A stretch of DNA of 64,000 bases from Diadema setosum (Eukaryota > Echinodermata > Echinoidea > Diadematoida > Diadematidae), in contig NC_092697.1 in the NCBI RefSeq assembly GCF_964275005.1, forward strand, positions 21,178,138 through 21,242,137, written 5' to 3'. How positions within the stretch are numbered: position 1 is the first letter of the stretch; each line of letters starts with the position of its first letter. Positions 58,389-64,000 of this stretch are shown here, in pieces. Below the pieces are notes generated by a model that saw nothing but the letters and a program-made list of their open reading frames with translations, did no database searches and was not told the origin of the DNA. Made by a program: the position numbers and the translations under genes.

Positions 58389-58532
58389 CTATAAGTCATC
58401 ATCTGAGGAATCATCATCTGAGGAAGTAAGCTCTGCATCCTCTATTGTCATAGCAGTTATTGCGCTCATGACTGGGTGGGGTATGTGGTTCAGGATGAAA
58501 GGCTGGGGCCGGTTGAAGCCATTCCTCTTCAT
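58389..58532 (-). CDS. GPBP1: Vasculin-like terminal exon with stop
   Basis: Begins after TTGTAG with MKRNGFNRPQPFILNH, the family's (L/M)(R/K)RNGF motif, and ends in the acidic tail TSSDDDSSDDDL and TAG. The two SSDDD repeats come from a tandem duplication visible at DNA level (tcatcatctgagga twice). Confidence 0.88.
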   Translation of the reverse strand: MKRNGFNRPQPFILNHIPHPVMSAITAMTIEDAELTSSDDDSSDDDL

Positions 58533-61500
58533 CTACAAGAACAGCAAACAAATCAACAATGAAGCAAAGAGAAATTGCAACATGGAACTAACATTTAAAA
58601 AAAAGGACAGAAATAGCAATAATACATTACAAGTACTATGTAGTAAAAGGCAGATGAAATTTATGAAAAGATTTTTCCACCTTTCACTTCCTAGTGCTTG
58701 GTTACATATGATTGCAAAGATATAAAAATCACAAATTACACACATAGAATCGCAGAAGAGGACACATTACAATTCTTCAGGACCTAATGATTGAAAAGTA
58801 TCATTACTTGTCAATCTTATGTAGTTTACATTAGTGTCACAATGAGCTGTACATTTGGCAGGGCAGTCTCGCTTTGATTTGTGGTTCTTTCATTGCAATT
58901 TTCATCGGCAGTTTATTGCAAAAGATTATCTTAACAAGTTTTTTTATGTTGACTTGTTTTTATTGCAATTGATAGATAAATTGCCCTACGTCGACATAAA
59001 TGAGCAACAAACTAATTAGTGTTTTAGTAGTAGCCATGATAAAAAAATCATGGGCATACATACTTGAGCAGAATTCAATCCTACGACCTCCTGATTAATA
59101 TCACCAGACAGACATCTTCTCCACTAGACCACTGAGCTTCCACCTGACAACTTGACACAAGAATTTCATTAATTTGAATAATTATGCAGTACCCTCTGCA
59201 TGCTAAAGGTTTAGAACCAGCACCCGACGTGTCACCATCAGGTGGTCTAGTGGAGGAGATGCCTGTCCACTGATCAGGAGGTCGTAGGTTTGAATCCTGC
59301 CCAAGTATGTATTCCCATGATTTTTTTTTTTTTTCCAAGGCTACTACTAAATTACTGATTAATTTGCTGCTTATGTACATCAATGGAAAGCAATTTGTCA
59401 ATCAGTTACAATTAAAAAAACAAAAAAACAAAACAAAACAAAACTAGAAATGTCGCTATGGCGACTAGTATGCCTCCACCATAATGCATGGTTCTCCTAA
59501 AAGGTCTATTGTACAATGTCTTGACAATGTGTGATGACAGTTTCACATTAATGGCAAAATACTAAAATGACAGGTTTGTCACAAATGAGTTGAATGCTCA
59601 CTTTCCTTGAACTAGGTTTAATTGGATGAATGGCTGTATTGTCTAAGAGTGCAGGTATTTGGGGATTTGGGGATTTTTACTAGACTACTGACCCTTTCAT
59701 CTAGGTTAAAGGAAGAAGTGAAATTTAGCAATTTTTACTTGACCTTTGACCAGAAACTTTCAAGAGAATCTCTATTGGGTGATACATGCATACACTAAGT
59801 TTCAATAAAAATCGTGCAGGTATTGCATAGATAAGAGAAGAGGGAAATAGCTAAATTTTGAAGAGTTGACCTTGACCTTTGACCCTTGACCCCTACATTC
59901 CCTAGATAATCACTGATAGCCAATGTATGCATATGCACTAAGTTCCATGAAGATACTTTGAACCATTTGTGAGATATGGAGAAAATAGTGAAATGTTAAC
60001 ATTTTCACTTGACCTTTGACCCCACAACCCGAAAAGCTCTCTGGAGAATCGTTATTTGATAGTTCATGTATACACAAAGTTTCAAGAAAATACCTTCAGG
60101 CAATGCATAGATATGGGGGAAATAGTGAAACCTCTACTGTTCTGTTCATCCATTTAACTTTGTAAGAGTCAACAAGATGCAGATCATATCAATTGTACTA
60201 TATGCAGATTATATCAATGATTTTTTTTTTTTTTTTTTTTTTACTAAAGTCAAATTTTTATCAAAATTTTCGTGCAAAAATTTGAATCAGTCAAGACAGT
60301 GATCCTGGAGGGGAGGATGAACTTATTCTCAATATCGATGAATATGAAAATTGTGGGGATTTTTATACACTTTACTCCCCCCCCCCCCCAAAAAAAAAAA
60401 AATAAAAATAAAAAAAATAATAAGATAAATAAATAATAATAATAATAATAAAAAGCATACCATCCACACTTCACCATCTACCTTTTCCTCTTTAGATCAA
60501 TTGTTGTTTCGTAAGGCTAGTGAAACAATGAGGAGACCTGGTAGATATGCACTTTCATGCTTAATCCACAACTAGGAGTCATTCTGCACTGATCTACACA
60601 GGACTTTGAAGCCATGTCAACATGTGTTCTTTTGTTCCTTTTTGTTCCTTTGTTATTTTGTTTGTTTGTAACGACACTGCATCTGTCCTTTACCAATTTG
60701 CTATATTCATAATTTTTGTAAAATGTGATATCTAATCTTCAGAAGAGCTGAAAACCCTGTGATATTACTTAAATGACTACATGCAAAGGTACCTGCTGTG
60801 ATCGAAGTTTGAATTCTCTAAGTTCATCTTCTGTGATGGGCGCATATCCCTCTTCGTTGTCACTGTGCTCGTGCCAACCCATTTCTTGAAGAAACCTATA
60901 GAACAAAAATATGCTAGAATGTAATATCTGCAAGTAAAATGACAGAAGTAGACCACACATATTCCAACATAAATAAATCCAGCATGCATACATCCTTAGT
61001 TTGGTGAATATTGGATCATGTATCTTGAATAGATTATGGCAATGTTAACATGACATTTGTTTCCTACCCCACCTTTGCTTTAAATAGTATCTTTAAGTAC
61101 AGTACTGCTGGATCTGGAATATGTCTTCAGAATTTACATAGCCGAGGTCTTTTGATTTTAAGGTCATGCATGATGCCAACGTGAGCTTAGTGTTATCATG
61201 ATAAATTTTTAACTGAATAATTCTTGTATTATATTAACTGTATGAGTGTTAGGACTATAAAATTCTTGCTATAGAGTTCAGTTTCTTCATATTGTTTTCC
61301 AAACTGTAACAACTTTCAGTATAAAAAGTGGATCTGCTGGTTATCATGATTTCATTATCATAGGAGTCCACTGTATACATACATATCATTAGAAAGCCTC
61401 TATATGAGTTCTAGAAATATACCTTTTCAACACAGATTAACAACAAAAAAGAGATTAAAAAAAACGATTTGCCAAATATAAAGGCCACATGCAATGGCTA

Positions 61501-63110
61501 TGATGACCATCTAATTGCATAAAATCTGCTTCACAACATGTATCCTTAATTCCTAGAATAATGATGCTGATGACTAATGTAGCAAGATTATCACACACTA
61601 TGAAATACAAGCACATGAAGAGCATTCATCACATTTCACTGAATCCGTTCTGCTAAGGTGGCACACTATAGACCACTCCATATCTATACATCCACTGCAG
61701 TACAGAAAGATTTGCCTTGGCATACTCTATACCAAACTGGGATGTGGTTCTGTGGTGTGTGCTTTCTGGGTCACAATGGTTTGCCACACTGTTTCAGTAG
61801 TCAAGAAGTGCGCTTCTGACCACTCTCAGCATTAGTATGGTAATAAAAACAAGAGACCGGGTTCTTGCGCTCACCTGAGTATTGCAAGATCACATTCCAT
61901 GCATTCTTGCAGAATATTATCTGAGAACAATGCAACCTGAGAAGGGGGAGGGGGGCAGCTTTGATGGCTTCCATGGGGACATGTCAACCATTTGCATATT
62001 CTATCACACTGGTAAAAATTTGTACAAATATATTTTCTACTCTCCACCTATCTTTTCAAGTAAAAGATGAGAATGTGAAAATTGGGCCCCAACTTGACCC
62101 CCAAACCCCTGAATCTGCCATGAACAAGCTAGAAAGTACAGTCACTGATCTCTTTATTCAAAGCACCAAATTAGCTTTATCTCTTCTGGTTCTAGATAGA
62201 AGGTATGTAAAGATTTAATAAATTTAGGGGCTTTGCCTCCCCCGGAGTATTGTGCTCCTTGGAGCCCCTAAGTGCAGAATGGTGTGCATTTCCACAGATA
62301 CATATTTGATCATCCTAGCGATAATCTCTGTCAAGTTTGGTGAGAATCTGATTTTGCATTTTCAAGAAGATTAAACTGTTAAAACTGTCAACTGGCGGGG
62401 CACTGCTGGATCCCCCATGAACAAACTTGAAACTACAGTCATCAATGTACTTAAACATAGTATTAACTTAGCTCTATCACTTCTAGTTCTAGGGAAGAAG
62501 ATTTTTCATGATTATTTTATTTCATTTTTTTTTTTTTTTTTTTTTTTTTGTTGGGGGGGGGGGGGGGGGGGTGGGGCACAAGGTGCCCATCTGAAAGATC
62601 AAGATCCTATCCCCCTAGAGACAACTGCCAAGTTTGGCGAAAATACGTCGAGGAGTTTTCAAGAAGAAGATGAAAATGTAACAAGTTTACACATGACAAA
62701 CGCTGGATGGCACACGCTGGATGACGGATGATGATTGATCGCAATAGCTCACTTGAGTCTTTGGCTCAGGTGAGCCAAAAACTTAAAGGTGAGCAATATT
62801 TATTCAGTATGTAATATAACAGCCTTAATTTTTAACACCTTTAAAAATGTTACCTTTTCTCTGCTTCCAAGCTACTGGATAGTTCCATTGGTTGACAGTC
62901 AAGATTGGTCTCGTCTGTTTGCATGCTTTCCAGATGACCTTTGCTGGTGATGAAATCTGTTTCAGTGGCAGCAGGCTCCTCCTCTTCCCCCTCGTCCTCA
63001 TTGGCTGCCTCCTCAGAGAGATGACCATTGCACATGCTAGATTCATCTGTGGAGTTCCTAGTCTCATTTGGAGTTTCCTCTACAGCAGTATCATCAAAAG
63101 GGTCTGGCTG
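58389..63110 (-). CDS. GPBP1: Vasculin/GPBP1-like protein, C-terminal part (gene continues past the right edge)
   Basis: Vasculin family proteins bind GC-rich promoters and act in the nucleus. Three exons (63110-62854, 60895-60793, 58532-58389) join in frame to 167 residues and a TAG stop. Landmarks that match remembered human vasculin: SSSLEAEKRFLQEMGW (human SSLEAEHRLLKEMGW), then PITEDELREFKLRSQQMKRNGF (human PLTEDELKEFHMKTEQLRRNGF), then an acidic serine tail LTSSDDDSSDDDL (human SSSETSDDDAW). The upstream exon is highly acidic. The N-terminal two thirds is not in the window. It could equally be orthologous to GPBP1L1, since an invertebrate probably has a single pre-duplication gene. Its relation to UGCG is only adjacency on the same strand. 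Confidence 0.9.
58990..59139 (-). mobile_element. tRNA-derived SINE, second family, minus-strand copy
   Basis: On the minus strand: cagtggtctagtggagaaga ... ggtcgtaggattgaattc, then caagtatgtatgcccatga and ggctactactaaaacac. Collinear with the copy at 59239-59388. The two form a diverged inverted pair. Confidence 0.75.
59239..59388 (+). mobile_element. tRNA-derived SINE, second family, plus-strand copy
   Basis: Head: ggtggtctagtggaggagat ... ggtcgtaggtttgaatcc (boxes A and B). Then caagtatgtattcccatga, a T-run and ggctactactaa. Partner of the inverted copy 100 bases to the left. Confidence 0.75.
59444..60135. repeat. Dispersed 1 kb repeat, copy 2 (right end missing)
   Basis: Begins agaaatgtcgctatggcgac and tgcctccacc like copy 1, shares gtcttgacaatg and gatgacagtttcacat, then the TTGACCTTTGACC words. 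It stops near 60135 before the polypyrimidine and ggacagac end. In a vasculin-like intron. Confidence 0.7.
60793..60895 (-). CDS. GPBP1: Vasculin-like penultimate exon
   Basis: Encodes FLQEMGWHEHSDNEEGYAPITEDELREFKLRSQQ, the most conserved block of the family. The acceptor is CTATAG and the donor CAG|GTACCT. Length 103, phases 2 to 0. Confidence 0.92.
61851..62780. repeat. Dispersed element ending in GGCTCAGGTGAGC, copy 3
   Basis: agagaccgggttcttgcgctcacctgag at the left, gctcacttgagtctttggctcaggtgagcc at the right, with two internal units in between and a T-run/G-run at 62525-62570. Lies in the vasculin-like intron between the two upstream exons. Confidence 0.75.
62854..63110 (-). CDS. GPBP1: Vasculin-like exon, third from the end
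   Basis: Open from an AATAG acceptor: QPDPFDDTAVEETPNETRNS, an acidic run NEDEGEEEEP, then SSSLEAEK. The donor is AAAAG|GTAAC, phase 2. The SLEAE(K/H)R motif at the end is the family landmark. The acidic middle has no counterpart that I can place. Confidence 0.88.
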
Positions 63111-63313
63111 CTATTGGGGAAAAAGATATAATGTACATTTATTTACTGCATTCATGGAATGGCAAGAGGTATGGCTTGCTTGTTTTAGTGTTTGCTATGA
63201 TTTTTGTCTGGGTTATCTTATTTGGTATCACTGACATGATCTTCTCTCTTGGAAATCAACTAGACTTGAGATTTCCTAAAATACAATGAAAATAGGTCTA
63301 AAACCTTTTACTA

Positions 63314-63509
63314 CATTGGACTCCGGTTACAACGAGTCCTGGGGACTGGTAGCTTTCTTTCGTTATATCAAAATTTTGTTATAACCAAACAAATAAACAA
63401 ACAAAAAAAAAAAAAAAAAAAAAACGAGCCGGTAATATTGCTTGAATATCTATTTTGATGTAACCAGAATTTTGTTTGAACCGTGTTCGTTGTAACAGGG
63501 AGTGCACTG
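63314..63509. mobile_element. Pogo/Tigger-like MITE, copy 4
   Basis: CATTGGACTCCGGTTACAAC to GGGAGTGCACTG with TA on both sides. Longer than the other copies because of an internal poly-A expansion (63403-63424). Confidence 0.75.
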
Positions 63510-64000
63510 TACTGATAACCTTGTCAGCGCCACTATGACCCAAATGAGCAATGTAATGCTGAGATGTGATAGCATCACTTGCGATTCTTGTTTTTCATGG
63601 ATGTAAGAGTACTTGCAGAAAAAAATTCTAAAAAATTGAAAGTTTTGAAAAAAAAAGTTTAAAGAGCATTAAATTGTGAACATTTCAATGCATTTTAACT
63701 GCAAGATAAGTCTGAAAAGTGGGTTTTGGGCAGAGTAAAAAAAGTCTGGTATTTGACTTAACTGCACTCTCACACCCCTATGTTTTGTTTTGTGATGTTT
63801 TCATACCCTTCTTGGAATGGATTGAAAGACAGTGATTAGTAACAGCAAATTACTGGTTCAAGAGTCTTACCCAGTTTGATATACAAAATCAATATTAAAT
63901 ATGCATTTCAACTAAATCCAACCATGCAGACATGTACAGAGAAATATTTTGTCTTGTTTACTTCCACATTACCAGAAACAGACTAATTATGTACAAATAT

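Noticed and set aside
59241-59300. Possible tRNA gene
   Set aside because: tRNA-like head of a SINE; a second collinear copy lies inverted next to it, and both continue into the same body.
62850-63234. Plus-strand ORFs overlapping the vasculin-like exon
   Set aside because: They are shadows of the minus-strand exon, which has the splice sites and the conserved motif.

Overview
This window is eukaryotic, AT-rich genomic DNA from an animal. Genes are split by long introns with standard splice sites, and the sequence is crowded with microsatellites, poly-G/poly-C runs, foldback elements, tRNA-derived SINEs and one LINE remnant. Protein similarity recalled from memory, the compact multi-exon genes and the dispersed-repeat style suggest a marine invertebrate deuterostome, with an echinoderm most likely. 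The species call is inference.

Two protein-coding genes can be read with confidence, both on the minus strand. The first is a complete ceramide glucosyltransferase gene (UGCG, 44636 down to 13331). Its nine coding exons join in frame at every junction to give a 396-residue enzyme, against 394 in human, with all catalytic motifs present. One of its eight introns (intron 3) is of the GC-AG class. The second is the 3' end of a vasculin/GPBP1-like gene (63110 down to 58389). Its last three coding exons give 167 residues and the stop; the rest lies beyond the right edge of the window.

Layout: 1-13330 is non-coding (UGCG 3' side) with dispersed repeats and one unassigned exon-like ORF near 7260-7440. 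13331-44636 is UGCG. Its introns hold most of the interesting repeats: a 0.4 kb near-perfect foldback (14567-14952), a 1.5 kb terminal-inverted-repeat element (15858-17346), a 4.5 kb composite repeat with a recently expanded 180-190 bp tandem array (20085-24621), GC-rich palindromic elements (25797-26386 and 32871-33280), a possible nested gene region (29800-31400), a 96 bp perfect palindrome (33690-33785), an element packed with AAGCAATTGCTT-type palindromes (36757-37608) and a LINE fragment (42540-43167). 44750-49000 is the UGCG 5' flank, with a GC-rich stretch and low-complexity tracts. 49090-58388 is intergenic, with a tRNA-derived SINE, a mirror-oriented 16 bp repeat array (50324-50590) and the probable vasculin 3' UTR. 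58389-64000 is the vasculin 3' end with SINE and DNA-element insertions in its introns.

The two genes have unrelated jobs: sphingolipid glucosylation in the Golgi, and GC-rich-promoter binding in the nucleus. Nothing suggests they act together. I saw no LTR retroelement, Polinton or other virus-like element, no functional RNA gene and no CRISPR. No previously undescribed multi-gene system could be demonstrated. The best candidates for novelty are the possible nested cysteine-rich gene in UGCG intron 5 and several unclassified repeat architectures.
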